Shown: one piece after another, positions 9,167 through 19,150 of the stretch
How positions within the stretch are numbered: position 1 is the first letter of the stretch
Layout: each line of letters begins with the position of its first letter
Source of the DNA: CAYRFE01 sp964423645 [NCBI: uncultured bacterium]
GTDB lineage: Bacteria > Macinerneyibacteriota > Macinerneyibacteria > Macinerneyibacteriales
Assembly: GCA_964423645.1 (NCBI GenBank)
Contig: CAYRFE010000009.1
Span: 42,445 to 106,444 of the forward strand
Reading direction: 5' to 3'
Length of the DNA stretch: 64,000 nucleotides
Program-made: the position numbers and the translations under genes
The notes under the pieces: model-generated
What the model was told of the DNA's origin: nothing
The model's input: the letters and a program-made list of their open reading frames with translations, nothing else
Database searches by the model: none

Positions 9167-10096
9167 CTATACAACGATGCCTTCATCAGCAAGAATATTT
9201 AATGTGATATTCTTGTCAATGAGCAATTTTCGTTTCAATTCACTTTGATTTTCAAAACGATCTTCATCGCGAATGCGTGCGACAAAAGACACTTTTATTT
9301 CTTCTCCGTAAATCTTTTTATTAAAATTAAAAATATGGGTCTCAATTTTTCTTTTATTACCTTCATAAGTAGGTGAGTAACCGATATATGTCATAGCACC
9401 ATAAATATTACCTTCATGTTCAACAAATGATGAATATATACCGTCAACCGGTACTTTTGTTTCAACTTCTTCAATATTGGCAGTCGGAAATCCGATCTTT
9501 TGCCCACGTCCGTCACCATTGACAACGACACCGCGTACAGAATAAAAACGATTTAACAATTCGCGCGTAAGACGCAGTTTCCCCTCGACAATAGTTTGTC
9601 GAACCCAAGTACTGCTGACAATTTTATTCTCATAATATACGGGCGGTACTGAGTGAACGGTAAATCCGAAGCGTGAAGCCATTTGCTGCAACAAATGATG
9701 ATCCCCCATTTGTTTATTTCCGAAACGATGGTTATCTCCGATCACGATCGCTTTCGCCTGAAATCGTTCAACAAGAATATTCTTAACAAAGTCTTCTGCG
9801 GTCATTTCTGCGATTTCATAATCAAACGGGAAAAATACAATATTTTTCACACCTAGTTCACGCAGATAATCTACTTTTTCCTTCTTTGATGAGATCGGTT
9901 TGAACGGCGCATCGTGAAGCAATTTTCTGGGGTGTATATCGAAAGTAAAAACTAACGATTCAACGCTGAGTGTGTCGGCTTCTTTGATAAGACAATCTAT
10001 AATACTGCGATGCCCAAGATGTATCCCATCAAACATACCTACCGCAACTGCATAGGGTTTGCAGGGTATCTGATCAGTGCTTTGAAAAACATTCAT
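9167..10096 (-). CDS. ribF: Bifunctional riboflavin kinase / FAD synthetase
   Basis: A 309-residue RibF that makes FMN from riboflavin and FAD from FMN. The N-terminal adenylyltransferase domain shows GMFDGIHLGH (nucleotide-binding HxGH) and VIGDNHRFG. The C-terminal kinase domain shows the GFPTANI motif (residues near 205). Its ATG overlaps the truB stop (ATGA), so translation is coupled. The neighbourhood truB-ribF-rpsO is standard. Confidence 0.96.
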   Translation of the reverse strand: MNVFQSTDQIPCKPYAVAVGMFDGIHLGHRSIIDCLIKEADTLSVESLVFTFDIHPRKLLHDAPFKPISSKKEKVDYLRELGVKNIVFFPFDYEIAEMTAEDFVKNILVERFQAKAIVIGDNHRFGNKQMGDHHLLQQMASRFGFTVHSVPPVYYENKIVSSTWVRQTIVEGKLRLTRELLNRFYSVRGVVVNGDGRGQKIGFPTANIEEVETKVPVDGIYSSFVEHEGNIYGAMTYIGYSPTYEGNKRKIETHIFNFNKKIYGEEIKVSFVARIRDEDRFENQSELKRKLLIDKNITLNILADEGIVV

Positions 10097-10983
10097 ACAG
10101 AATCTCCCACTACTACAATAAATTCAAACCGCTTTGCACTCGCACAACCCACTGCCAATAAACGCTGCGACTTATCAACCACACGCACAAAACCTGTCAA
10201 TCGACGAAACACATCCATATCCAAACGTGCACCGTTTATGACCCGTGCGGCCACATCATCGCTTACACACAGAGTCGGCAAATGTGCTGTCACTGCCTCG
10301 AGCGGCAACAGCGCGGATTCCAACTCCTCACGCCCGCTAATAGTATCAATATTTATCGCTTTGTCCAGCGAAAAATGCCCTACTTGAATTCTTCTGAGTG
10401 AAGTCATGGTTGCTACCGTGTCCAGCATTTCGGCAACATCTTCAATGAAACTCCGTACATAAAAACCTTTTCCCGAAGTCACACGAAAAATACATGTCTG
10501 CTCCAACGGGTCATAATTCAAAAGGTCGGCACTATATACATTCACAAAGGTCGGTTCAAGCAGGTCGCTTACATCTTCACCGTTGCGCGCTTTTTTGTAT
10601 AATGGTTCACCATCATGTTTTTTCGCACTGTATGCAGGCGGTTTTTGTAAATATCCGCCGATGAAATGCGAAAATGCATTCGTGATATCTTCCGGTGTAC
10701 AATGCGGTACATTTTTTGTACGAATAGTCCTACCGGTTCGATCTGCAGTATCGGTCTGGATACCGAATCTCATTTCGGCTAAATATGATTTTTCATCCGC
10801 GCTCAATGCATCAAATAATTTGGTCGCTTTTCCGAATAACAACGGTAAAACCCCCGTTGCGATAGGATCGAGTGTCCCCAAGTGACCGATCTTTTCATTC
10901 TTTAAAAACGGTTTGACCTTTCTGATGCAATCAAACGAGGTGATTCCTTCAGGTTTGTCGACTACAATGACACCGTTCATCAT
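10093..10983 (-). CDS. truB: tRNA pseudouridine(55) synthase
   Basis: The product (about 296 residues) forms pseudouridine 55 in the T loop of tRNAs. It begins with GVIVVDKPEG, and the catalytic aspartate lies in GHLGTLDPIATGVLPL near residue 40. The KPPAYSAKK and YVRSFIEDV motifs follow. Tandem ATGs at 10983 and 10980 overlap the nrnA stop; either can be the start, and the frame open to 10998 is less likely. The C-terminal part past residue 250 is short and diverged. Confidence 0.95.
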   Translation of the reverse strand: MMNGVIVVDKPEGITSFDCIRKVKPFLKNEKIGHLGTLDPIATGVLPLLFGKATKLFDALSADEKSYLAEMRFGIQTDTADRTGRTIRTKNVPHCTPEDITNAFSHFIGGYLQKPPAYSAKKHDGEPLYKKARNGEDVSDLLEPTFVNVYSADLLNYDPLEQTCIFRVTSGKGFYVRSFIEDVAEMLDTVATMTSLRRIQVGHFSLDKAINIDTISGREELESALLPLEAVTAHLPTLCVSDDVAARVINGARLDMDVFRRLTGFVRVVDKSQRLLAVGCASAKRFEFIVVVGDSV

Positions 10984-11927
10984 ACCATTGCACTCCACTT
11001 CGATACAATATATTTCATACTTTCCTCAACAGTTCCATGCACTGTCGCTCCTGCAGCAAAGGCATGCCCTCCGCCTTCATGTGCACGGGCAAATTCAGCC
11101 ACATTGATAACTCCGGCGGAACGCAACGACACTCGACATGTAGTTGGTGAGGTCTCTTTTATTAATATGAACACTTCAGAATTCTTTATATTCCCCAAAA
11201 AATTAACCGCATGCTCAATATCGGCATAGGTCATGACCAATTCCGCACAATCATCTAAGGTACAATAACTGACCACAAGACGATCGTTTGCAAAGGTCTT
11301 CGCTCTACTCAATATTCTCCCGAACGCCACCAATGAACCCGGCTTATAGGAAGCCCAAACTTTTCGATAAATTGATGCGGGGTTCCCTATTTTCGTAAGA
11401 ATCGAAGAAGCAGCTTTCAATGTACACGCAGTGGTATTAGAATATGCGAAATTACCGGTGTCGGTCATGATACCTGTATACACTGCTTCATAAAAAGCAA
11501 GCGGCAAGGCAATATTCCATGATTGAATATAAAAAAAGATCATCTCCGATACCGATGATGCGTTCGCATCGACAAAATTATACACGCCGAAATGGGTATT
11601 ATCGGCATGATGATCAATATTTATTACAGGAATAGTGCCGATTTTAGCTCGTGAGGAGTCGCTGACTCGTGTCATATCACCCGAATCAAGTATCAGAACA
11701 CAATCGGGTGGTTCGTCGGTATCTTCTACTTGCTCGTACAGCCACGTATAATGCTCGGGAAAATCAAATCTATCCCAAATGACCGTTTTTTTACCGATCT
11801 CCTGAAGGGCCACGGCGCATGCGACTGCACCACCGCAGGCATCACCATCCGGTTTTTCATGTACAGCGATGGCAACCGTGTGGACCGTATCGAGATACTC
11901 GCGTAGACGCAATCCTGTGTCAATCAT
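10980..11927 (-). CDS. nrnA: DHH/DHHA1 phosphoesterase (NrnA-like nanoRNase/pAp phosphatase)
   Basis: A 315-residue DHH superfamily enzyme. Metal-binding motifs are HEKPDGDACGG near residue 25, LILDSGD near 80, the signature IDHHADN near 105, and the C-terminal DHHA1 motif EGGGHAFAAG near 285. Related proteins degrade oligoribonucleotides and dephosphorylate pAp. The gene lies between rbfA and truB, a typical site for nrnA in bacteria, and overlaps rbfA by 8 nt. Small differences could instead make it a cyclic dinucleotide or linear dinucleotide hydrolase. Confidence 0.9.
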   Translation of the reverse strand: MIDTGLRLREYLDTVHTVAIAVHEKPDGDACGGAVACAVALQEIGKKTVIWDRFDFPEHYTWLYEQVEDTDEPPDCVLILDSGDMTRVSDSSRAKIGTIPVINIDHHADNTHFGVYNFVDANASSVSEMIFFYIQSWNIALPLAFYEAVYTGIMTDTGNFAYSNTTACTLKAASSILTKIGNPASIYRKVWASYKPGSLVAFGRILSRAKTFANDRLVVSYCTLDDCAELVMTYADIEHAVNFLGNIKNSEVFILIKETSPTTCRVSLRSAGVINVAEFARAHEGGGHAFAAGATVHGTVEESMKYIVSKWSAMV

Positions 11928-12276
11928 GCGATATTTTCCTTAAAAGTGAGGTAACTTCATCCACTTTATCTTGAGCATCATCAATACGAAAATGCAATTT
12001 CGGTACAAACTTCATGCGTATCCCTTGAGCGATCTCGCCTTTGATCTTATACTCGTCATTATTCAACATGTCGATGATGTCCTCACGAGTGTATGTGGTC
12101 TCCGACGGTAAAAACACCGACACCAAAACTTTTGCATGTCTCAGGTCAGGGGCAAGTTGGACCGAAGTAATAGTGATCATACCGTATTCATTAAAATCAT
12201 ACTCGCGTTCACAATACGCTCCCAATAGACGGAGCACTTCTTTGTTCAATCTGTCTAATCGTGAAAAACTTTTCAT
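11920..12276 (-). CDS. rbfA: Ribosome-binding factor A
   Basis: A 118-residue KH-like protein acting in late 30S maturation and cold adaptation. It shows the RbfA N-terminal pattern (RLNKEVLRLL), the ITSVQLAPDLRHAKVLVSVF strand pair, and RMKFVPKLHFRID near the C-terminus. The ATG overlaps the stop of ylxP (ATGA) and a GGGAGAAG site precedes it. Confidence 0.95.
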   Translation of the reverse strand: MKSFSRLDRLNKEVLRLLGAYCEREYDFNEYGMITITSVQLAPDLRHAKVLVSVFLPSETTYTREDIIDMLNNDEYKIKGEIAQGIRMKFVPKLHFRIDDAQDKVDEVTSLLRKISHD

Positions 12277-12566
12277 ACTTCTCCCTGAAATACCGATACT
12301 TCATCGCGAATCACCCGAACATCGTACCGTTCCTCGCTGAATACCACTATTTGATCCCACAAGGAATACAAATAGTCTTTATCATTCGACAGCGAGACAG
12401 CACACAGGGTGAGAGTCCTATGTGCATCGTGATGTGCGCACTCTTTGAGGATTACATCAAATCGTGATGGTATGATATCTTTCATACTACTCACAATCAT
12501 CCTTTTTTCCTTCAGACTGCGAACACACGGTACATGCATCTCATATTCGCCATAGAGTATCCACAT
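12273..12566 (-). CDS. ylxP: DUF503 / YlxP family protein
   Basis: A 97-residue DUF503 protein recognised by its N-terminal beta strand followed by HVPCVRSLKEKRM, which matches the family consensus. DUF503 proteins are regularly found between infB and rbfA, as here, and are linked to ribosome assembly, but the molecular role is not established. It follows infB by 6 nt. Confidence 0.88.
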   Translation of the reverse strand: MWILYGEYEMHVPCVRSLKEKRMIVSSMKDIIPSRFDVILKECAHHDAHRTLTLCAVSLSNDKDYLYSLWDQIVVFSEERYDVRVIRDEVSVFQGEV

Positions 12567-12572
12567 TCTCTA

Positions 12573-15143
12573 TTAAGACTTCTTTTCTTCCATTTGGAAA
12601 ACTTCAATAATATCGCCCTCTCTGAAATCCGCAAATCCGTCAAGACCGATACCGCACTCATATCCCGCGGACACTTCCTTGACACTGTCCTTGAACCGGA
12701 AGATAGAACCGACATGCCCCTGCCATATAAGTCCGTTATTACGCATTAAGCGTGCGATCGCATGGCGCATGATTTTACCGTCAAGAATATACGAACCTGC
12801 GATATTACCCATGTCAGGGATACGGATAACCTGACGTACTTCAGCACTCCCCTGATACACTTCTTCTTCTTCAGGTTTGAGCATACCGTCAACCGCTTTT
12901 TGTACATCTTCAATGAGTTTATAAATAATATTATACGAACGAATCTCAACACGGCGATCTTCTGCCATTTTTCGGGCAGCTGCATCAACACGTACATTGA
13001 ACGCCACTACGATAGCTTTTGCAGTGATTGCAAGGTTAATATCGGTCTCAGCTACCATACCGATACCGCTATGGATGATATTCAATGCGACCTGGTCATT
13101 GTGAATACCGCTGATAGCTTGTTCAATGGCCTCAAGCGTACCTTGCGTATCCCCTTTTACAATAAACGGGAGTGTGACCGCATCTTGATCATTCAGCTTG
13201 GCAAAAAGATCCTCAAGAGACACGATCGCCTCTTTTTTATCCGGCTGCCCAAGTCGTTTTGCATAATATGCACGTTTTTCTGCAATATATTTCGCGCGTT
13301 TCTCGTTTTTCAATACCGCGAATTCATCACCCGCCATCGGCACCTCTTCGATACCGGTAATTTCAACCGCATGCCCCGGAGGAGTTTCTTTTACCAACTT
13401 ACCAAGATCATCGGTCATCATGCGAACCTTACCCCATGTATTGCCGACCAAAAAAATATCTCCGGAACGTAATGTGCCTTCTTTAACAAGTATGGTGGCT
13501 ACCGTGCCTTTGCCTTTTTCGACCCGTGCCTCAACAACTATTCCGCGTGCAGGAGCGGTCTGCACCGCTTTTAGATCCAACATTTCCGCTTGCAAAAGGA
13601 TCATATCAAGTAATTCATCGATTCCGTCACCGGTATATGCCGAGCAATTCACAAACAAGTTCTGACCTCCCCAATCCTCAGAGATGATCGAATATTGAGT
13701 AAGTTCCTGCCGAACTTTATCCGGTTTTGCAGTGGCAAGATCCATTTTATTCACCGCGACGACAATGGGAACGCCGGCTGCTTTTGCATGATTGATCGCT
13801 TCCACCGTCTGCGGCATCACACCGTCGTCAGCAGCGACAACTAAAACCACGATATCGGTAAGATTCGCACCGCGCGCTCTCATAGCAGAGAAAGCCTGAT
13901 GCCCCGGAGTATCAACAAAAGTAATAGCCCCCTTCGCAGTGGTCACCGAATATGCGCCGATATGCTGTGTAATACCGCCGAATTCTTTTGCGGTCACACG
14001 CGATTTACGTATATAGTCCAGTATCGATGTCTTACCGTGATCAACATGGCCCATGATCGTTACGACCGGCGGACGGTTTTTGATATCATCACGTGCAAAT
14101 TGTTCATATTCCTTAATAAGTATATCATCACCATACGATTTGATGATCGTTAATTCTTTTTTGAATTCATCGGCAATCAAATGCGCATAATCTTCTTCGA
14201 TCGCATTTTCGAGGGACTCGACTTCGACACCCTCTTTTGCCAATATCTGTATTAATTTTTCCGGAGCAATACCAAGCGTCTCGGCAAAATCTTTACACGT
14301 GATACCCTTCATGAGATATAATTTTTCCACCGTTTCTTCTTTCTGCTTTTTTTCCGATTTCCCTGCCGGTGTTTTTACGGCATTTCTTTTCACAAGTTCA
14401 GCCCATGTCACCGCTTTTTTATCTTCCTTCTTGGAATCATGCTGATCTTTTTTGGCTTGTTTGCGCTTCTTTACATCAGCATCTTCTTCTTCTTCCCAAA
14501 ACGAGATGCTGTTCTTCCAATCAGCCAGTTTCTCATCTTTGGTGACCTTTTTCTTGCCTTTATTTTTACGAGCATATTCTTCTGCATCCAATTTTTCTTT
14601 TTTTCGTTGTTCTTCCTCGCTCAATACAATGACCGGTTCGTTTTTTTTCACTTCTGCGACCTCAGGTATACTCGGCACGACCGGTATGTCAACAACTTCT
14701 GCAGTCTGTACAGTCGTCGTTTGTTTCCCGATCTCCTGAAGTGTCATATGTTGAATGTCAATCCCCACCGTATCAGAATCATCTTCCTCGTGGCGATGTT
14801 TGACCTCAATCTTCGGTTCAGTGTGTACGGGATGTTCGGATGCCTTTTCCTTTGTCTCCACGACAACGGCCGTAACCTCTTGTGCCGGCTCTGCGACGAC
14901 ATCAGCGGTCGGGGTCTCGGTTTGAGACACGCGACGACGAATACGAACCGTAGGTTTGACTTCCTCTTCAGCTTCGTCATGAATATCAAAATGTTCTTTT
15001 ATACGACGTATTTCATACGGCCCCAAAACAGCCATATGATTTTTTATTTCAAATCCTTCCTGATTAAGGAATTCGATCAGTTCATTTGATTGTTTTCCAA
15101 TTTTCTTTGCATACTCAAATACCCGCACTTTGTCTTCGGACAT
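12573..15143 (-). CDS. infB: Translation initiation factor IF-2
   Basis: A large IF-2 GTPase of about 856 residues. The N-terminus carries an IF2-N helical domain ([20 protein letters not shown]), then a long charged low-complexity linker with Glu/Lys-rich coiled stretches, a second IF2-N domain ([18 protein letters not shown]), and the GTPase domain with GHVDHGKTS (G1), DTPGHQAF (G3) and NKMD (G4), followed by domains II to IV. I choose the ATG at 15143 with GGGGGTG upstream; a GTG two codons earlier overlaps the ylxQ stop. Confidence 0.97.
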   Translation of the reverse strand: MSEDKVRVFEYAKKIGKQSNELIEFLNQEGFEIKNHMAVLGPYEIRRIKEHFDIHDEAEEEVKPTVRIRRRVSQTETPTADVVAEPAQEVTAVVVETKEKASEHPVHTEPKIEVKHRHEEDDSDTVGIDIQHMTLQEIGKQTTTVQTAEVVDIPVVPSIPEVAEVKKNEPVIVLSEEEQRKKEKLDAEEYARKNKGKKKVTKDEKLADWKNSISFWEEEEDADVKKRKQAKKDQHDSKKEDKKAVTWAELVKRNAVKTPAGKSEKKQKEETVEKLYLMKGITCKDFAETLGIAPEKLIQILAKEGVEVESLENAIEEDYAHLIADEFKKELTIIKSYGDDILIKEYEQFARDDIKNRPPVVTIMGHVDHGKTSILDYIRKSRVTAKEFGGITQHIGAYSVTTAKGAITFVDTPGHQAFSAMRARGANLTDIVVLVVAADDGVMPQTVEAINHAKAAGVPIVVAVNKMDLATAKPDKVRQELTQYSIISEDWGGQNLFVNCSAYTGDGIDELLDMILLQAEMLDLKAVQTAPARGIVVEARVEKGKGTVATILVKEGTLRSGDIFLVGNTWGKVRMMTDDLGKLVKETPPGHAVEITGIEEVPMAGDEFAVLKNEKRAKYIAEKRAYYAKRLGQPDKKEAIVSLEDLFAKLNDQDAVTLPFIVKGDTQGTLEAIEQAISGIHNDQVALNIIHSGIGMVAETDINLAITAKAIVVAFNVRVDAAARKMAEDRRVEIRSYNIIYKLIEDVQKAVDGMLKPEEEEVYQGSAEVRQVIRIPDMGNIAGSYILDGKIMRHAIARLMRNNGLIWQGHVGSIFRFKDSVKEVSAGYECGIGLDGFADFREGDIIEVFQMEEKKS

Positions 15144-15145
15144 GG

Positions 15146-15436
15146 TCACGCACCCCCTTGAATTTTGGCAGCGGCCCTTTTATCAGTGATAGCCACAACA
15201 CCCACATCGCCACGCCCTATGGCATACCCAATGTCGCGTTTGGTCCAACACTTTATCACACGTATATGATTATGGCGGGCTTTTTCAATTATATCATTGG
15301 CAATTCGCTCAGACATATCTTCTGCGACAATAACCAAAAACACTTGCCCGCGCTGTATGTCACGAACTACGGCATCCGTCCCCACGGTAATGTTCCCGCC
15401 TCGTTTTAACAAACCAAGATAGCTAAGTTGCGTCAC
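15146..15436 (-). CDS. L7Ae-family ribosomal protein (YlxQ-like)
   Basis: A 96-residue L7Ae/L30e/Gadd45-fold protein. KRGGNITVGTDAVVRDIQRGQ and the alternating hydrophobic LVIVAEDMSERI strand-helix match YlxQ-like proteins that bind kink-turn RNA. It begins with GTG at 15436, two nucleotides after the nusA stop, with an AGGAG site inside the end of nusA. The usual partner ylxR (DUF448) is absent between nusA and this gene. Confidence 0.85.
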   Translation of the reverse strand: MTQLSYLGLLKRGGNITVGTDAVVRDIQRGQVFLVIVAEDMSERIANDIIEKARHNHIRVIKCWTKRDIGYAIGRGDVGVVAITDKRAAAKIQGGA

Positions 15437-15438
15437 AT

Positions 15439-16812
15439 CTACTCCTGTTTCGGTATCTCATCGTTAGCAAACATCGCAAGTTCAGACGCGGCTTCAATCA
15501 TCAATGATGCGCTTGCGGCGTCCATGCCTTCAAGTTTTTTAAGCTCGGCGACCGTTTTTTTCGCGATATCTTCGATCGTGTGAATTCCATTGTCAAACAT
15601 TACATTGAGCATATCGGTGGTCATGCCGGGAAGACTTTTCATCTTTCCCATCTCCACTTCACGTTTTTGCTCAAGTCCTTGGTGATATTTCGTTTCATTA
15701 AATATAAATATACGCCACTTGGTCAAACGTGACGTCAGTTTTACATTCTGTCCGTTCTTGCCGATTGCAGATGTATATTGCTCATCCGGCACTACAACCA
15801 TGGCCTCTTTTCTGTCCTCAGTATCATGAATGGACACACGCGTTACAGCTGCGATCTTCAATGCACGCTCGATATATTCACGCGGATCTTCACAATATTC
15901 GATAACGTCGATACGCTCGCCATTGAGCTCACGTACGATATTCTGAATACGCATACCACGAACGCCGACACAAGTACCGACGGGATCGATATCAGAGTTC
16001 TTGGAGCGTACTGATACTTTTGCACGATTACCCGGGTCACGTGCGACCGAAACGATCTCTACGGTACCATTGGCAACCTCAGGCACTTCCAACTCAAAAA
16101 GACCGCGTAAAAGATTATCATTTGATCGAGATGCAATGATCTCGGTTTCGGTACCATCCTTACGCACTGCATCAAGATATACCTTCATGCGCATACCTCG
16201 ATAATAATTGTCACGCGGCGACTGATGCCGAGGCGGTATGACCGCTTCCCCTTTGCCGATATCCACGACGATGGTTGACGGCTCCACTCCCTCGTCAGAG
16301 CGTTGATGACGAGCACGGTCGCGAGTGTAATCTTCATATTCTTTTCCGCGTAAACGCTGTTTACGTAATACAACTGCCGTGAAAAGTTCACCTTGTTTCT
16401 CGCGATATTCTTCAAATATTCTGTCTTGTTCAAGATTACGTATTTTCATAAATACTTGTTCTTTTGCGATCTGTGCACCGAATCGACCGAGTTTTTTCGC
16501 ATCAAATGATACGTCAACGATATCACCCGGCTCAAGCGAATCATCTCCTAAAAGTTCACGCGCTTCTTCCAGGCTTATCTCCAACTCTTTATTCTCTACA
16601 GTTTCAACAACCGTCTTCGCAATATATACGATCAACTTGCCTGCTTCGATCTCAACGGTCATTTCGATATCAGGATCTTCCGGCCCTATGGTAATATTAA
16701 ATTTACGTTTAAATGCCGCTTTCAAGCTCTCCCGAATAACACCCACCATCTCTTCGCGGGTCATGTCTTTCGCACGACCAAGTTCTTCTATAACTTTCAA
16801 TAAGGCTTCCAT
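15439..16812 (-). CDS. nusA: Transcription termination/antitermination factor NusA
   Basis: A 457-residue NusA with the N-terminal RNA-polymerase-binding domain, an S1 domain (GELFTAVVLRKQRLRGKEYEDY region), KH1 (DPVGTCVGVRGMRIQNIV), KH2 (SAIGKNGQNVKLTSRLT), and a C-terminal helix-hairpin-helix-like region (TVAELKKLEGMDAASASLMI). GGAGGAAGG precedes the ATG. Expression of the rimP-nusA operon is commonly autoregulated by NusA; a hairpin in the leader (see 17281-17310) is a candidate site. Confidence 0.97.
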   Translation of the reverse strand: MEALLKVIEELGRAKDMTREEMVGVIRESLKAAFKRKFNITIGPEDPDIEMTVEIEAGKLIVYIAKTVVETVENKELEISLEEARELLGDDSLEPGDIVDVSFDAKKLGRFGAQIAKEQVFMKIRNLEQDRIFEEYREKQGELFTAVVLRKQRLRGKEYEDYTRDRARHQRSDEGVEPSTIVVDIGKGEAVIPPRHQSPRDNYYRGMRMKVYLDAVRKDGTETEIIASRSNDNLLRGLFELEVPEVANGTVEIVSVARDPGNRAKVSVRSKNSDIDPVGTCVGVRGMRIQNIVRELNGERIDVIEYCEDPREYIERALKIAAVTRVSIHDTEDRKEAMVVVPDEQYTSAIGKNGQNVKLTSRLTKWRIFIFNETKYHQGLEQKREVEMGKMKSLPGMTTDMLNVMFDNGIHTIEDIAKKTVAELKKLEGMDAASASLMIEAASELAMFANDEIPKQE

Positions 16813-16827
16813 GCTGTCCTTCCTCCC

Positions 16828-17265
16828 TTACAGTTCTACATCAAGTCGGGCTTTTAAAATATCTGCCCGAGGTATCTCTATAACATCATCTCCATGACGC
16901 AGGACAATCGACTGCTCATCATGTGACTCCAATATGCCCGTAAAAGTTTCTTTCGTGCACACAACACGACAAAAGCTTCCGCGAAAAAATTCATAATCGC
17001 GATCTTCCTTCAGATCCACCATACCGGGGGATGACACTTCAAGCCAATACCGAGATTGAATGATATCTTCAGCATCAAGTATATCGCCTAAAAAACGATT
17101 CACTTTCGTAAGATCCTCGACCATAATACGTCTGTCAACTCCGTCCACAAAAACCGCGACACGTTTCTTATACGCACCGCCAGACAGAACGATCTTATAA
17201 ATGCGGTATCCTTCGCGCTCGCAGAACGGTTCAAGCAACTCAGTTATACGTTGCACAACATCCAT
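16828..17265 (-). CDS. rimP: Ribosome maturation factor RimP
   Basis: A 145-residue RimP, needed for 30S maturation. The N-terminal domain has the MVEDLTKVNRFLGDIL helix and the conserved LEVSSPGMVDLKEDRDYEFFRG stretch, and an SH3-like domain closes the protein. It is the first gene of the long rimP to ribF operon. The start has a strong GGGAGG site. Confidence 0.95.
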   Translation of the reverse strand: MDVVQRITELLEPFCEREGYRIYKIVLSGGAYKKRVAVFVDGVDRRIMVEDLTKVNRFLGDILDAEDIIQSRYWLEVSSPGMVDLKEDRDYEFFRGSFCRVVCTKETFTGILESHDEQSIVLRHGDDVIEIPRADILKARLDVEL

Positions 17266-17280
17266 TATTCCTCCCTAAAA

Positions 17281-17310
17281 AATAAGGGATGGTAAAAAAC
17301 ACCATCCCTT
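17281..17310 (-). terminator. Hairpin with U-rich tail in the rimP operon leader
   Basis: On the minus strand a 9-bp stem (AGGGATGGT pairing with ACCATCCCT) is followed by TTATTTTTTA and, within a few bases, by the rimP ribosome site. It begins only about 9 nt after a TATAAT -10 box, so it would form the very 5' end of the mRNA. It looks like an intrinsic terminator used as an attenuator, or a 5' stabilising stem. Confidence 0.6.
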
Positions 17311-17318
17311 TGGGCGCA

Positions 17319-17346
17319 TTATAGCACGCTACGCGTTTAATGCAAG
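17319..17346 (-). promoter_or_regulatory. Sigma-70-type promoter of the rimP-nusA-infB operon
   Basis: Minus strand: TTGCAT (-35), 16-bp spacer, TATAAT (-10, perfect consensus), about 55 nt upstream of the rimP ATG and immediately ahead of the leader hairpin. No gene lies further upstream on this strand nearby, so a promoter is expected here. Confidence 0.6.
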
Positions 17347-17493
17347 CGTTTTTATTTTTTATTCATCACATTACGTATCTCACCGCCATAGTCCGCGGGA
17401 AGACCATTTCCCTCTTTCTTCGATTGTTTCCTCAGGATCATGATCCTCCAACGGTCATCAAAGAGTAACCTGTCATTTTTCCGAGAGAACATC

Positions 17494-17521
17494 TTTACAA
17501 ATCTCCGATTACCTATATACT
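17494..17521 (+). promoter_or_regulatory. Sigma-70-type promoter for the Sel1-repeat gene
   Basis: TTTACA (-35), 16-bp spacer, TATACT (-10), 26 nt before the ATG at 17548. Confidence 0.55.
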
Positions 17522-17547
17522 ATGTGCACAACAGACGGAGGAATATC

Positions 17548-18864
17548 ATGCTTCAAGATATGACAGTAACTGTGATATTGGCGATGATCCCGGCAATAAT
17601 CAGTTTTATCCATGCGGTTAAAACATCAAAGATGCAATTACCCCAGTTTGATACCGGCGATCCGGAAAGCATTCACATATGGAAAAAATTCAAAACCATG
17701 AGCGCGATATTCATGGGGATTTCTTTTCTGTCGATCATCCCCGCAGTATGGTTTCTTGCCTATTTAAACAAAGACGATACCACCCGGGGGAGCATACTCG
17801 CTTTTATACAGTCGCATCCGTTCATAAGTGTCGCGTCGTTTTGGGTAGTATTTTTTGTGATTGCACGTTTCTGTGCACATACCGCCCGAAAGACAGGGGT
17901 ACACGTAAAAACACCGGAACCATATGTTGCACCGTCGTATACTGATCACGACAACGATACTCACACCCCAACCGATCCTGACGATGATATCGACATTCAT
18001 CCGGAGATGACACTCGCGGCGGTCCTTGCATTCAACAAGCTCATGAAGGAGACCGGAATCGAAGAACTGATGATGGGCGCGTCCCAAGAAGATTTCGCAT
18101 CATTTATCAGCGAGCTAAGTGCCGATTCAGCATCATCTGAGGAAGATATTATAAAAATGATGCACGAAGCTATCAATGGTACAATCGATGACACACTCAA
18201 ATACGCATCGTTTTTATTCGAACTCAACCGATTCCATGAAGCGCTTCCACTCATAGAAAAACTTGCAAAAAAAGATATTCCCGACGCCCTGTATTTTCTT
18301 GGGTGTATGTATAACGACGGATCGGAAGTTGAAAAAGACTATACCGCAGCGTTGAACTACTTTTCGAAAGCCGCAGACAAAGGACATTTAGCGGCTATGA
18401 ATAACCTTGCATGGTTATACCAAAACGGACATGGGGTTGAAAAAGACCTCAAAAAAGCATTTGAAATTCTTACGCAATCTGCCACACACGACGATCCGTG
18501 GGCTCTCAATGAACTTGGCCGAATGTATGAAGAAGGAATAGGCATTACATCTGATCACACACATGCAGTCGCTTGCTATACGAAAGCAGCGGACATGGGA
18601 TATCTGCCGGCATTTTTTTCATTGGGTAATGCATATCGGATGGGTAAAGGGATTCAGAAAAATGACACTGAAGCGGTCAAATGGTTCACCATCCTTCGCG
18701 AAGATCGTCACTGCCGCGATGCATCAATCATAGAAGCGATACTTGATTATGAAAATAGCCTCGACGACGCAATCGTTGAAGAAGGACGCGAACGCGCGTA
18801 TGAATGGCTTGAACAAAAACACAGCATGCTCGATGCCGATGACCTCATTGTTTCTGAGGAGTAA
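17548..18864 (+). CDS. Membrane-anchored Sel1-like repeat protein
   Basis: A 438-residue protein. The ATG at 17548 is chosen over an upstream frame start at 17440 because it has a GGAGGA site and lies just downstream of a promoter. Three hydrophobic segments (about residues 5-22, 48-70 and 88-108) anchor it in the membrane. A cytoplasmic acidic linker and helical region follow. The C-terminal half holds at least four Sel1 repeats of about 36 residues with the pattern ALxxLGxMYxxGxGVxKDxxKAxxYxxKAA (for example the block starting DALYFLGCMY). Sel1 proteins scaffold protein complexes. The partner is unknown and no operon neighbours help. Confidence 0.85.
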   Translation: MLQDMTVTVILAMIPAIISFIHAVKTSKMQLPQFDTGDPESIHIWKKFKTMSAIFMGISFLSIIPAVWFLAYLNKDDTTRGSILAFIQSHPFISVASFWVVFFVIARFCAHTARKTGVHVKTPEPYVAPSYTDHDNDTHTPTDPDDDIDIHPEMTLAAVLAFNKLMKETGIEELMMGASQEDFASFISELSADSASSEEDIIKMMHEAINGTIDDTLKYASFLFELNRFHEALPLIEKLAKKDIPDALYFLGCMYNDGSEVEKDYTAALNYFSKAADKGHLAAMNNLAWLYQNGHGVEKDLKKAFEILTQSATHDDPWALNELGRMYEEGIGITSDHTHAVACYTKAADMGYLPAFFSLGNAYRMGKGIQKNDTEAVKWFTILREDRHCRDASIIEAILDYENSLDDAIVEEGRERAYEWLEQKHSMLDADDLIVSEE

Positions 18865-19150
18865 AATGACGTTGACCATAGATTTTCTTACAGGGTATGA
18901 TAATTCGATTTAATTTTGTTCTTTTTGTATGATAAATACATTATTGAACAACCTCAAAGCAAGTCACCGCGTATCCCGACAAATCAATACTTTGAGACCT
19001 TTGCGAAATTCGAATCTTTTTCATTTTTTTATTTTCATAAATAGGGGTTTGGGGACAAAGTCCCCATTATATAACAAGTTAAACCCCTCCCGATTTCAAC
19101 GGGAGGTGCTCGAGGCAGGAAAAACCTTCCGGCTCAAATTGAAACGTTCT
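18865..19150. other. Gene-free gap holding a repeat element
   Basis: No convincing gene is present. A weak promoter-like TTGACC/TATGAT pair lies near 18873-18902 and the right two-thirds is a copy of the dispersed double-hairpin repeat (18994-19118). Confidence 0.6.
18994..19118 (+). repeat. Dispersed double-hairpin element, copy lacking its right end
   Basis: Begins with GAGACCTTTGCGAAATTCGAA (the left terminal repeat of the family), then a GGGGAC/GTCCCC hairpin and a CCCTCCC/GGGAGG hairpin. The right terminal repeat seen in the 23909 copy is missing; the element fades before the end of the gene at 19151. Confidence 0.75.

Noticed and set aside
12762-13472. 236-residue plus-strand frame
   Set aside because: Lies entirely opposite the infB GTPase region and shows no domain.
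14439-15089. 216-residue plus-strand frame
   Set aside because: Antisense to the low-complexity linker of infB; Phe/Leu-rich translation of the reverse of Glu/Lys codons, no ribosome site.
18873-18902. Promoter-like TTGACC/TATGAT pair
   Set aside because: Spacer is 18 bp and no supported gene follows; could be chance in AT-rich DNA.
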